A stretch of 13,900 nt of DNA from Phycisphaerales bacterium UBA6054 (GTDB lineage: Bacteria; Planctomycetota; Phycisphaerae; Phycisphaerales; UBA1924): assembly GCA_002429045.1 (NCBI GenBank), contig DIYM01000067.1, positions 1 through 13,900 of the forward strand. Direction: 5' to 3'. The position numbers were made by a program, and so were the translations under genes. Under the pieces are notes generated by a model that searched no databases, had not been told where the DNA came from, and saw only the letters and a program-made list of their open reading frames with translations. Positions 6,218 through 13,299 of the stretch are shown piece by piece. Position 1 is the stretch's first letter. Every line of letters starts with the position of its first letter.

Positions 6218-8428
6218 TTACGGGCAGCCGGCGAGGTACAGGCCCAGATACTCGGCGACGTCGAAGAAGTTGAGCGTGCGGAACGGCTCGGCCACGTCCG
6301 CGGTCAGATCGCCCGACAGGAAGGTCGAGATGTAGGCGGTGACATCATCGGGGGTGACCTGCGCGTCGGCGGTGAAGTCCGCCGGGCAGCTCTTCTGCCC
6401 GCCGAAATAGCGCTCGGCTTCGTAGAACGAGTCCGGCCCGATCACCAGGCCCATCAGGCGGCCCGGGATGTCGTCGGCGGGCGGGTGGATGCCGCCCCAG
6501 ATGCGCGAGAGCGAGCACTGGTCGGACGCGTCGCGGTACGTCGCCCACTGGAGGACGATGTCCATCGACGGGCCGTCCTCGAAGACAAGGAACTGGTTCT
6601 TTGGTGCCTCGAACTCGCCCACGCCGCCCGGGAAGTACTCGCTGCCCGTGAGCAGGGTCATCAGCTCGGCGGCGCCGCGCGAGTAGGTCGAATGCCCAGA
6701 GACGTAGCCCGCGAACGGCGGCGTGACGAACGACGGACGCTGGTAGGGCCACCAGTCCTCGGCGAGAATCCACCCGACGCCGGCGACGTCCACGTCGGGG
6801 TCATCGATGAACTCGGGTCCGCGCCACGCTTTGAACGCGATCTTGCCTTCCGAGCCCGCGAGGTGCTCGTGCTTGCCGCCCGGCGCGGTGGTTTCCGCGG
6901 TGACCATCTCGATGTAGTCCGGGATGATGTTGATGCCGTCGGGGTGGTAGTTGGGCATGCTCGGGTCCGAGCCCTGACCCTGGTCGGCCATGTAGCGGAG
7001 CGCCGACACCGGGCGCACATAGTCATAGAAGCCCTTGACGGACCAGGACGAGATCGCGATGTCGTGCATCGCCCCGCCCATCGCCAGGTACGAGCGGATG
7101 TCCCACTCCAGCGGATCCAGGATCGGGCCTTCGCCCTTCCAGCGACGCTCGAAGAGCGGGTGGTCCGTCACGTAGTTCAGGATCGTGAACCAGTGCCCCG
7201 GGGGGGTCTCGGAGTCCGGGCCGTCCGCCCAGAACTCGGCGAGGATGCGCCCGTAGTCGCCCAGCGGGACGATCTGCTCTTCGTAGGGCTGCCCGGTCAC
7301 CGGGTTGATGTCACGCCCGTCCGCCCAGTCCCCGCCCGCGAAATAGTTGTAGTAGGCGGCCTCGTCGTCCATCTGCGGGAGCACGGCGTTGCCCACGTTG
7401 CGGGGCGACGCGTCGATCATCACCCCGGTCGCCGGGTCGAGGTGGCTCGACCACACGGCGACCATCTCCATGCCCCACTTGAACCGGTCGCCCGGCTCGT
7501 TGATGTAGGGCGGGGGGCCGGGGTCGTGCCAGACGTTCCAGGTCTCCCCGTCACGCTCGCGGACCACGAGGTCCATCTCACGCAGCGCGAAGCCCTCGAC
7601 ATCGCCCCACTCCGGGGAGAGGAACGGGATCACCCCGCCGGGGATCGGGTTGCCCGACTGGTCGATGAAGAACTCGAGCGACAGGGGCTGCCACCGGTTG
7701 GGCGCGACCATGTTGGGGTTGCCGGGGTTGTCCATCTCGAGGGGCGGGTTCAAGGGGACGTAGTACGTGTTGGAGTAGTCGTTCGATTCGTTGGCGCCAT
7801 CGAACAAGCCGTAGAGGACGATCTCCTGGGCGATGCGGTTTCCCAGCGCGGCGCCCTCGTTGCCGCCGTCACCGTCGAACGAGAAGAAGAACTTGTTGTA
7901 TCCCAGCGCGTCCATCAGTGCGTCGGCTTCGGGGAAGATGTCCAGGGCGCCCGGGGAGAACTGGAAGCGGTGCTGGATCAGGCGGTACGCGGCGTACGCG
8001 ATCGCTTTGTCACGCTGGGCCTCCATGTCCGCGAGCCCGGACGCGTCGAGCTTGTCATCGACGAGCACCTGATCGGCGACCTCCTCGAACGCCGCCCACG
8101 CGTCGTACATGGCGGCCGAGACGTGGTACAGGTTCCGGGCGTGCACCGTGGGACGGGCGAAGTCGTTGCGGATCGAGAACAGCAGCATCTCGTTCCAGAG
8201 CCGGGCGACCGAGTGGCTGTCGCCCCGGGGCGAGACCGTGCCCGCCATCTCCGACGGACGGCGCGTCTGCACCCGCATGCGGTGGGCTTCGGCCTTCTCG
8301 AGTGTGCCCGACTGGGACGCGGCCAGCGGCACCCTGGCCGCCCGAGACTTGGCGGCGACCGGCGCGGCCATCGCTGCGCCGGCCAAGACCGAAACCGAAA
8401 CTCCCACAAAGAGATTGCTGGCACGCAT
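6218..8428 (-). CDS. Secreted vanadium haloperoxidase / PAP2-like protein with dockerin-like C-terminus
   Basis: The product is 736 aa from ATG at 8428, preceded by GAGAGAGGA with 10 nt spacing. The N-terminus is a signal peptide (MRASNLFVGVSVSVLAGAAMA, about 1-22). The C-terminal half has the three phosphate/vanadate-binding motifs of the vanadium-dependent haloperoxidase/PAP2 superfamily: KGFYDYVRP (Lys465, Arg472), GYVSGHS (Val576 to His579; canonical motif PSGH, here with Val for Pro) and SRIWGGIH (Arg642, His648). This family oxidises halides with peroxide or hydrolyses phosphate esters; sequence alone does not decide which. The last ~56 residues, from CPADFTADAQ to FFDVAEYLGLYLAGCP (681-736), resemble the Cys-bounded GC-type dockerin tail of planctomycete secreted proteins, though the first Asp/Asn loop is degraded. 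Such tails probably anchor or sort the protein at the surface. It seems to be a single-gene unit with its own terminator. Confidence 0.9.
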   Translation of the reverse strand: MRASNLFVGVSVSVLAGAAMAAPVAAKSRAARVPLAASQSGTLEKAEAHRMRVQTRRPSEMAGTVSPRGDSHSVARLWNEMLLFSIRNDFARPTVHARNLYHVSAAMYDAWAAFEEVADQVLVDDKLDASGLADMEAQRDKAIAYAAYRLIQHRFQFSPGALDIFPEADALMDALGYNKFFFSFDGDGGNEGAALGNRIAQEIVLYGLFDGANESNDYSNTYYVPLNPPLEMDNPGNPNMVAPNRWQPLSLEFFIDQSGNPIPGGVIPFLSPEWGDVEGFALREMDLVVRERDGETWNVWHDPGPPPYINEPGDRFKWGMEMVAVWSSHLDPATGVMIDASPRNVGNAVLPQMDDEAAYYNYFAGGDWADGRDINPVTGQPYEEQIVPLGDYGRILAEFWADGPDSETPPGHWFTILNYVTDHPLFERRWKGEGPILDPLEWDIRSYLAMGGAMHDIAISSWSVKGFYDYVRPVSALRYMADQGQGSDPSMPNYHPDGINIIPDYIEMVTAETTAPGGKHEHLAGSEGKIAFKAWRGPEFIDDPDVDVAGVGWILAEDWWPYQRPSFVTPPFAGYVSGHSTYSRGAAELMTLLTGSEYFPGGVGEFEAPKNQFLVFEDGPSMDIVLQWATYRDASDQCSLSRIWGGIHPPADDIPGRLMGLVIGPDSFYEAERYFGGQKSCPADFTADAQVTPDDVTAYISTFLSGDLTADVAEPFRTLNFFDVAEYLGLYLAGCP

Positions 8429-8729
8429 AGCACGAAATCCTCTCTCAACGTGTCAGAACTGGGTCCACGAGCCGGGCGGAGACACCGCGCGGTCCCACCA
8501 AATCTACCCCAAAAACCCGGAGCCTGAAACAAAGTTTCGCAAATGGATCGCCCTGTCCGCTTTCTGGAGGGCCGAGCACCCCCTCGCGCCGGCGGCGGGG
8601 CCAACCAGAAGGCACGGGCGGGCGCCCCGGCCGGGCGCGGATCGCCCGAGAACCCACGCCGGCGTGCTGCGTAGGATCACCGACGAGCCGGCTCCGACAG
8701 GGCTGGCGAGTCGACCTCTTTCGCATGCT
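8429..8729. other. Intergenic region between the haloperoxidase-like gene and ssrA
   Basis: This 301-bp divergent region must hold the promoters of both neighbours. Positions about 8495-8545 are A/T-richer, including AATCTA at 8501-8506 (TAGATT on the minus strand, a possible -10 for the haloperoxidase-like gene, without a matching -35). TAGGAT at 8672-8677 is a weak -10-like match on the plus strand. No coding frame with convincing bias, repeat or RNA was seen. Confidence 0.4.
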
Positions 8730-9079
8730 GGGGCCGATATGGCATTCGACCGGATAGGGAAGGCTTGGTGTCGCGCGTCGAGGGGCGTGCCGGCCTCGTA
8801 AAAAGCACGCAACCCATAACTGCCGAACCGCAGTTCGCACTCGCGGCTTAATAAAGCCACGGATCTCCCGCCTGACGCCCGATGGGGCGGGCAGATCACG
8901 ATCATCGGGCTGGTCAGCGCGTGGCGCCTCTTGGCGCGCTGGCGAGGAGGTTTCAAGCGGCTGGGCCGAAGCACAGGGTGTCGATCCCCGGTGTGACGCC
9001 GAGATCAAACGATCGACTACACGCGTAGAAGCATCTTGCTGACTATCTCGGGACGGGGGTTCGATTCCCCCCGGCTCCA
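8730..9079 (+). ncRNA. ssrA: Transfer-messenger RNA (tmRNA), one-piece
   Basis: tmRNA rescues stalled ribosomes and tags the nascent peptide for proteolysis. The 5' end GGGGCCG (8730-8736) pairs with CGGCTCC (9072-9078), with one G-U pair, forming the acceptor stem; A at 9079 is the discriminator. The 5' part closely follows the bacterial consensus: ATATGGCATTCGACCGGAT then GGCCTCGTAAAAAGC (8791-8805). The 3' part has a T-arm, GGGGG-TTCGATT-CCCCC, ending at 9071. In between is a tag frame with resume codon GCC at 8822 and double stop TAATAA at 8849. Total length of 350 nt is normal. CCA is not encoded (the gene continues TTC), so it must be added enzymatically. SmpB is not in the window. No strong terminator was found downstream. 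Confidence 0.95.
8822..8854 (+). other. tmRNA proteolysis-tag reading frame (AEPQFALAA)
   Basis: Codons GCC GAA CCG CAG TTC GCA then CTC GCG GCT and TAA TAA encode A-EPQFALAA. The ALAA end is the usual degron for ClpXP-type proteases. GCC is chosen as the resume codon because it places Ala first, follows an ATAACT stretch comparable to the ATAGTC before the E. coli resume codon, and gives a tag of ordinary length. Confidence 0.85.
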
Positions 9080-9158
9080 TTCAAACGGTAGGCTCTGACC
9101 GAAGTCAGGCGGAGTCGCACCAACGGCTTCTCCGGCACATCCCGCAAGGAACCGCCGC

Positions 9159-10313
9159 ATGAACCGCATTGGCAAACTCGGAACCTGTTCGGCGGGCCTG
9201 CTTGTCGGCGGTGGAGTGCTCTGGAAGCTCGGCGCCTTCGATGGTCTCATGTCTCAACGCTCGCACCCGCCAGCAGCTGAACAGGCGAACCAAGTCATCG
9301 TGAGCGGGTCGACCGTCCAGGGGTCCGTCGTCGGTGGCAACCAAACCAACTTCGCACTCGGAGCGAGCGAATCCGACGTCCGTGCTGGTGTTGCTCAGGC
9401 ACTCGAGTCACAGGCCGACCGTGACGCGGCGATGAGGGTGCGAACGCTGCGGAATCGGATCGTCGCCGCCCATGAAGAGCAGCGATACGGCGATGCCAGC
9501 GAGATCATCGCCGGCGCGGCCCCCGAAGACCTGAGCGACGCCGATCTCCAAGCATTGATCGCCCAGGTCGAGTCGGATCGAGCGATCTGGCATGATTCGA
9601 TCAGGCAGCGGGTTGACCAACACCTATCCGATCGAAACTACAAACAGGCGGTCCGTGCGGCGAAGCTCGCTGCATCGATGGACCCGAAACACCCATTGAT
9701 CACTTCGGTCTTGCTTGAAGCAACCGAGAGGCACGACACGGTTTACGCCCAAGTCAATCGACTCATCGATACCGCACTCGAAGAAATCGCCGACGGATGG
9801 CCGTCGCCCGCGCAAGACGCGTTCTTGAAGGCGGTCAAGCTTGTTCCTCACGACAAAGCGATCGCGGCGCAGTGGGAATCTAGCAAAGCCGAGATGCTCG
9901 GAGAAGCCAAAGGCGCCGCGAGAGCACACGTCGATGACGCCGGGATGGGCTACATGCTGTTTGAGCGGGCCGTGAACACCATCCTCCTCTTGGATCCCAC
10001 GGATGCCGAAGCCGTCGAATGGGATGCTCTTATCGAACGCGTTGAGCTGGCTCGGATACGGGAAGACGAACTCGGGCGCATCGTCTCTAAGCTCAATACG
10101 AGTGTGATGCTGGCAGGCAAAGCTCGGGCACGCCAAGCCTCGGGCGATGCGGTCGAGACATGCCTTGAGATGCTCGAAGAGATCGACAGACTCACAAAGG
10201 GAGCGAAGAGTTTCAGAGTTCAAACCGGCAACTCGGTTCGGTTCTACGACCAGATCGAAGATGCATTTCCGGAGATCGCGGCCGCCTACAAGCGCCTGCT
10301 GATCCAGGATTGA
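9159..10313 (+). CDS. Helical hypothetical protein, possibly membrane-anchored
   Basis: The product is 384 aa from ATG at 9159, with AAGGA 8 nt upstream. I recognise no family. Residues about 8-26 (GTCSAGLLVGGGVLWKLGA) form a weak hydrophobic segment that could be a membrane anchor. Next comes a Gly/Ser/Val-rich stretch (QVIVSGSTVQGSVVGGNQTN, 45-64) with a short-repeat beta look. The rest is almost wholly alpha-helical, with pairs of helices of TPR-like character (RYGDASEIIAGAAPEDLSDADLQAL; YKQAVRAAKLAASMDPKHPLI; AVNTILLLDPTDAEAVEWDAL), fitting a scaffold or interaction protein. Third positions are less G/C-biased than in every neighbour, with many GAT, GCA, CAA and GGT codons, so it may have been acquired or be under different selection. 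It starts 79 nt after ssrA and stands alone. Confidence 0.8.
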   Translation: MNRIGKLGTCSAGLLVGGGVLWKLGAFDGLMSQRSHPPAAEQANQVIVSGSTVQGSVVGGNQTNFALGASESDVRAGVAQALESQADRDAAMRVRTLRNRIVAAHEEQRYGDASEIIAGAAPEDLSDADLQALIAQVESDRAIWHDSIRQRVDQHLSDRNYKQAVRAAKLAASMDPKHPLITSVLLEATERHDTVYAQVNRLIDTALEEIADGWPSPAQDAFLKAVKLVPHDKAIAAQWESSKAEMLGEAKGAARAHVDDAGMGYMLFERAVNTILLLDPTDAEAVEWDALIERVELARIREDELGRIVSKLNTSVMLAGKARARQASGDAVETCLEMLEEIDRLTKGAKSFRVQTGNSVRFYDQIEDAFPEIAAAYKRLLIQD

Positions 10314-10341
10314 ATCCTCAAGCTCTCGGGCATCCTCGCGA

Positions 10342-10356
10342 CCCGGCATTGCCGGG
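10342..10356 (+). terminator. Weak hairpin after the helical hypothetical gene
   Basis: CCCGGC-ATT-GCCGGG forms a 6-bp stem 28 nt past the stop at 10313. The following bases (CTCGTCCGTTTCG) are only mildly T-rich, so terminator activity is uncertain. Confidence 0.35.
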
Positions 10357-10464
10357 CTCGTCCGTTTCGATGGACGCGATCAGGGCAGACTGCCCGATTT
10401 CCTTCGCCATGGGGCGCACTCCAGGGACTCGCCCGTGTGGATCTTGCTTCACACCCAAGGGGCA

Positions 10465-10493
10465 GAGAAACAGCCCACTCATCCGAGTGGGCT
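10465..10493 (-). terminator. Rho-independent terminator of the second PEP-CTERM gene
   Basis: AGCCCACTC (10472-10480) and GAGTGGGCT (10485-10493) form a perfect 9-bp stem with an ATCC loop. On the minus strand GTTTCTC follows, giving a T-rich tail. It lies 30 nt past the stop of the gene ending at 10524 and could also stop plus-strand transcripts from the gene ending at 10313. Confidence 0.8.
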
Positions 10494-10523
10494 GCTCCAT
10501 CTGAGAATCGACGATTGAATCGA

Positions 10524-11078
10524 TCAGCGACGACGGCGGGCCATCACCAAGCCGCCCAGGCCCAGCAGCGCGGCCGAGGTCGGGGCCGGGATGACCGTGA
10601 TGTCGAACGAGTACTGCTGATCCGCGGTGAACTCGGCGAGCAAGACGCCATAGGTCCCGGGCCCCAGCGGCGCCGAGCCGCCCACGTCCGAGAGATCCCA
10701 GACGGTCAGGTAGTCGGTCCCGACATCGGCGGTGGTCATCGTGCCGGCCGACGCCTGGAAGAAGCCGTCGCCCTGGTCGGTGTACAGACGGAACCCCGTC
10801 GAGGTGTTGCCGTTCGCGGGGACGAAGCTGGTCAGCGTGATCGCCGAGACTGCCTGACCCGCGCCGATCGTGAACGCGATGAAGTCCTCGTCGAGACCGG
10901 TGCCCAGCCCCACCGTACCGCTGACCGAGTTGACGCCGAGATCGACATCGAAGAACGTCGGGCCGTCGGCGAGATTGCCGAGGTCCCCGTCCACCGACTC
11001 GTCGTAGTCCGCGGCGAGCGCGGCCCCGGACGCGGTCAGCGCCGCAGCGACAACCGCCAATGAAAACTGACTTCTCAT
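10524..11078 (-). CDS. Small secreted protein with PEP-CTERM-like sorting tail
   Basis: ATG at 11078 is preceded by AAAGGAGA, 6 nt upstream, and opens directly into a signal peptide (MRSQFSLAVVAAALTASGAALA), so the 47 codons open upstream are not used. The mature 184-aa precursor is acidic and beta-rich (DFIAFTIGAGQAVSAITLTSF, TGFRLYTDQGDGFF, TYGVLLAEFT, YSFDITV), resembling pre-peptidase C-terminal or jelly-roll type domains of secreted proteins; I cannot assign an activity. The end is VIPAPTSAALLGLGGLVMARRRR: a PAP motif, a hydrophobic segment and an Arg cluster, a common planctomycete variant of the PEP-CTERM signal. It is predicted to be exported and sorted by an exosortase-type system encoded elsewhere. 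Transcription appears monocistronic, with a promoter candidate and a clear terminator. Confidence 0.88.
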   Translation of the reverse strand: MRSQFSLAVVAAALTASGAALAADYDESVDGDLGNLADGPTFFDVDLGVNSVSGTVGLGTGLDEDFIAFTIGAGQAVSAITLTSFVPANGNTSTGFRLYTDQGDGFFQASAGTMTTADVGTDYLTVWDLSDVGGSAPLGPGTYGVLLAEFTADQQYSFDITVIPAPTSAALLGLGGLVMARRRR

Positions 11079-11384
11079 ACCATTTCTCCTTTCTCTCACC
11101 TCGCCCCGCCCACACAGCAAGGGCACAACGCCGCCCGTCCCCCCAGGGACGAGACGCAGGTTTCCGAATCGCTGGTCGAGCCCCCTCTTTCTCACAAGCC
11201 GGGGCGGTCCAAACGGCACCGTGAGCAGCTTCTAAGAGGTTAAAAGTGCCCAGCTTGCCCGTCAATAGAATTTTACGGGACCCGCCAAGCTTCATACTCC
11301 CAGGGAGCCCGTGGCGTTCCGGGCGTCCCGCCGCACCATCCTGCACCCGCCGCACCGCGTCGCCGATGGTACAGTCAGCAGCCG
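11079..11384. other. Divergent intergenic region between the PEP-CTERM gene and the asparagine-synthetase-like gene
   Basis: This 306-bp region holds the ribosome binding site and a ~160-nt leader of the minus-strand gene, including a small hairpin GTCCC-CCCA-GGGAC (11137-11150). It also holds an AT-rich patch at about 11230-11280 with a promoter candidate. On the plus strand TGGTACAGT (11367-11375), an extended -10-like element, lies 9 nt before the ATG at 11385. No gene is seen. Confidence 0.4.
11237..11265 (-). promoter_or_regulatory. Candidate promoter of the second PEP-CTERM gene
   Basis: On the minus strand TTGACG (11265-11260, 5 of 6 match) is followed after 17 bp by TAACCT (11242-11237, 3 of 6, keeping the most conserved T, A and final T). 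It lies in the AT-rich patch of the divergent region, about 160 nt upstream of the start codon at 11078. Confidence 0.4.
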
Positions 11385-13292
11385 ATGACCGACCCGACAC
11401 CCCACATCTCCGATCTGATTGTGGTGCTGGGGGACACCCCGACGTGTGATCCCGCGGCGCTGCTCCGCGATCGCCCGGGGCTGGAAGGCTCGCGCGTCGA
11501 TCGGAGCGACACCGCCTGGGGCGCGGTGTTCGTGCAAACAACATTCGGTGCGCCCGCTCCCCCGATCGGCGATGGACGCCCGGTGTTCGTGGGCCGTCCC
11601 GTCGTTCGCGGGTCGGTCCCGTCCGGCCCGATGTCGCCCGAGACCTTCGTGCAGCGCGCCGGCGGGCTCGGGAGTGCGCCCTCCGAGATCTCCGAAAGCC
11701 TGTCCGGGATGTTCGCGGCGTTCGAGTTCGACGCCCGCGCCTGCCGCATCCTGACCGACCGGATGGGATTCCGGCCCGTGTACATCGGGCGGGACCGTCG
11801 CGGCGCGGTCCGGGCGATCGGCACCCACGCCGAGACCGTCGCGTCGGTGTCGGGCACCGACGACCGGATCGATGCGGTGTCGGTCGCCGAGTTGCTCGTG
11901 CACAACGACATCACGTTCCCGTACACCACACGCGAGACGATGCGCGAGCTGCCCCCGGCGTCTTTCACCTCTGTCTCCGCTCCCGACGGGGACGTATCCA
12001 CCCGGGTGCTGTGGGAGCCGGTCGAGCCGACGGAGTTCCCACCCGCGAGCACCATGCGCGCCCGGGTGCGGGACGCGATGCTCGAGGCGGGGCGCGATCT
12101 GACACGCGGCTGCGAGCGCATCGGCGTGCTGCTGAGCGGGGGCGCGGACTCGCGGGCCGTGCTCGGCTCGGTGCTGGCCGCGACGGGCGATCCCTCCGCG
12201 GTCACGGGGCTGACCTATGTCACCCGCGAGAACAACGAGACCCGCGTCGCGGCACGGGTCGCCCAAGCGGGCGGGTGCCGGCACGAGTTGGTCGTGCGCG
12301 ACGAGGGCTACTTCCCGGGGTTGCTCGGGCGTGGGCCGGCGTTGCTGGGGTGCGAGCTGCGCGGGAACTGCCACGGGCTCGGTGTCGCGGACAACGGGCT
12401 GGCGGACCGGTTCGATGTGGTGATCGGCGGGCAGCTGAGCGACACGATGCTCAAAGACCACTTCGTGGACATCACGACGCGCGCCAGGCTCCGGCGCGCC
12501 GGCGTCAAGCAGCGGGTGCGCCAGGCGATCCCCGGGCTACGCCGCCCACTGCCCGTTTCGCCGCCGGGGCACACGACCGGGCGGGCCCGGCTCGAGCCGA
12601 TGCTCACCGAACCGCTGCGCCGCGCGGTGCGAGCACGCCGGGCCGAACGTCTGGCCAACGTGCAGCGGATCCGTCCGAGGACCGGCGCGGTGTGGCATCG
12701 GTTCTGGCCTTGCAGCAGGCAGGACGACTCGGCGCACACGCTGGGCAACGCCCGGATCATGGTCGCCGACACGCTGTTCGCCCACACGGCGATCATCGAG
12801 GTCGCCTCGGACCTCTCGCTCGAGGCCCGACTGGGCGGCGTGCCGGCGAACGGGGCCATCGCGGACGTGTGCGGGCCCCTCGTCGAGGTCGAGAACGCCA
12901 ACACGGGGCTCCCGATCGACGCGTCCGACGCCGACGTCCGGCGTGCCAAGCGCCAGCGCACCGTGCGCCCCGGGACCGCGCAGGCTTCGCAGGGCGACGA
13001 CGCCCCGTGGAACGCGGTCGATACCAGCTGGGTCGACCCGAGGGTGATGCAGCAGCGTGCGCCCGAATGGGCCCGGGCCCGCCGATCGCTCGCCGACTCC
13101 GACGCGACGCGGTTTCTCGACGCGATCATCGGACGCGGGGGCGGTGTCATGATCGGGGCGTATCAGGACGACCTGCCCTCCAACACCAACCATATCGCCG
13201 TGCAGATCGCGCTCTGGCTCGACCGCGTGCTCCAGCGGAACCGCCCGGCCGCCGGGGAAGTCGCACAGACCCAGCCCGCCGATAGCCGATAG
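11385..13292 (+). CDS. Asparagine-synthetase-like ATP-dependent ligase, no N-terminal Cys nucleophile
   Basis: The product is 635 aa from ATG at 11385. The N-terminal ~200 residues look like a class-II glutamine amidotransferase fold (LSGMFAAFEFDARACRILTDRMGFRPVYI at 106-134; LVHNDITFPYTTRETMRELPP at 171-191). However, the protein begins MTDPTPHISD, without the Cys2 that hydrolyses glutamine. The synthetase domain has the PP-loop LLSGGADSRAVL (249-260) for ATP binding and AMP transfer. Where asparagine synthetases have SGxGGDExFGGY this protein has VVIGGQLSDTML (345-356), so the substrate is probably not aspartate. It may form amides on a polysaccharide or small molecule using free ammonia or another amine. 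The ribosome binding site is weak. It ends 7 nt before the sulfotransferase, indicating a two-gene or longer operon. The family call is firm; the substrate is unknown. Confidence 0.85.
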   Translation: MTDPTPHISDLIVVLGDTPTCDPAALLRDRPGLEGSRVDRSDTAWGAVFVQTTFGAPAPPIGDGRPVFVGRPVVRGSVPSGPMSPETFVQRAGGLGSAPSEISESLSGMFAAFEFDARACRILTDRMGFRPVYIGRDRRGAVRAIGTHAETVASVSGTDDRIDAVSVAELLVHNDITFPYTTRETMRELPPASFTSVSAPDGDVSTRVLWEPVEPTEFPPASTMRARVRDAMLEAGRDLTRGCERIGVLLSGGADSRAVLGSVLAATGDPSAVTGLTYVTRENNETRVAARVAQAGGCRHELVVRDEGYFPGLLGRGPALLGCELRGNCHGLGVADNGLADRFDVVIGGQLSDTMLKDHFVDITTRARLRRAGVKQRVRQAIPGLRRPLPVSPPGHTTGRARLEPMLTEPLRRAVRARRAERLANVQRIRPRTGAVWHRFWPCSRQDDSAHTLGNARIMVADTLFAHTAIIEVASDLSLEARLGGVPANGAIADVCGPLVEVENANTGLPIDASDADVRRAKRQRTVRPGTAQASQGDDAPWNAVDTSWVDPRVMQQRAPEWARARRSLADSDATRFLDAIIGRGGGVMIGAYQDDLPSNTNHIAVQIALWLDRVLQRNRPAAGEVAQTQPADSR

Positions 13293-13299
13293 AGCCAAG

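Noticed and set aside
5705..8527. A 940-codon plus-strand open frame covering ispD and the haloperoxidase-like gene
   Set aside because: It lies antisense to two genes with clear family motifs. Its composition (Arg, Val, Gly, Asp and His rich, no domain) is that of a mirror frame in high-GC DNA, where stop codons are rare.
8445..9080. Minus-strand ORF starting MEPGGIEPPSR
   Set aside because: Its N-terminus is the complement of the tmRNA T-arm and acceptor stem, a known false-protein pattern, and it overlaps the tmRNA.
9094..9107. Small hairpin CTGAC-CGAA-GTCAG after ssrA as a terminator
   Set aside because: The stem is only 5 bp and no T tract follows.
9624..10349. Minus-strand ORF of 241 codons opposite the helical hypothetical gene
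   Set aside because: The plus-strand frame has a good ribosome binding site and a coherent helical protein; the minus frame has neither start signal nor recognisable motif.
12011..13285. Plus-strand ORF of 424 codons inside the asparagine-synthetase-like gene
   Set aside because: The Arg/Ala/Gly-rich composition and wrong-phase codons show it to be a shadow of the 11385-13292 gene, which carries the SGGADS motif.
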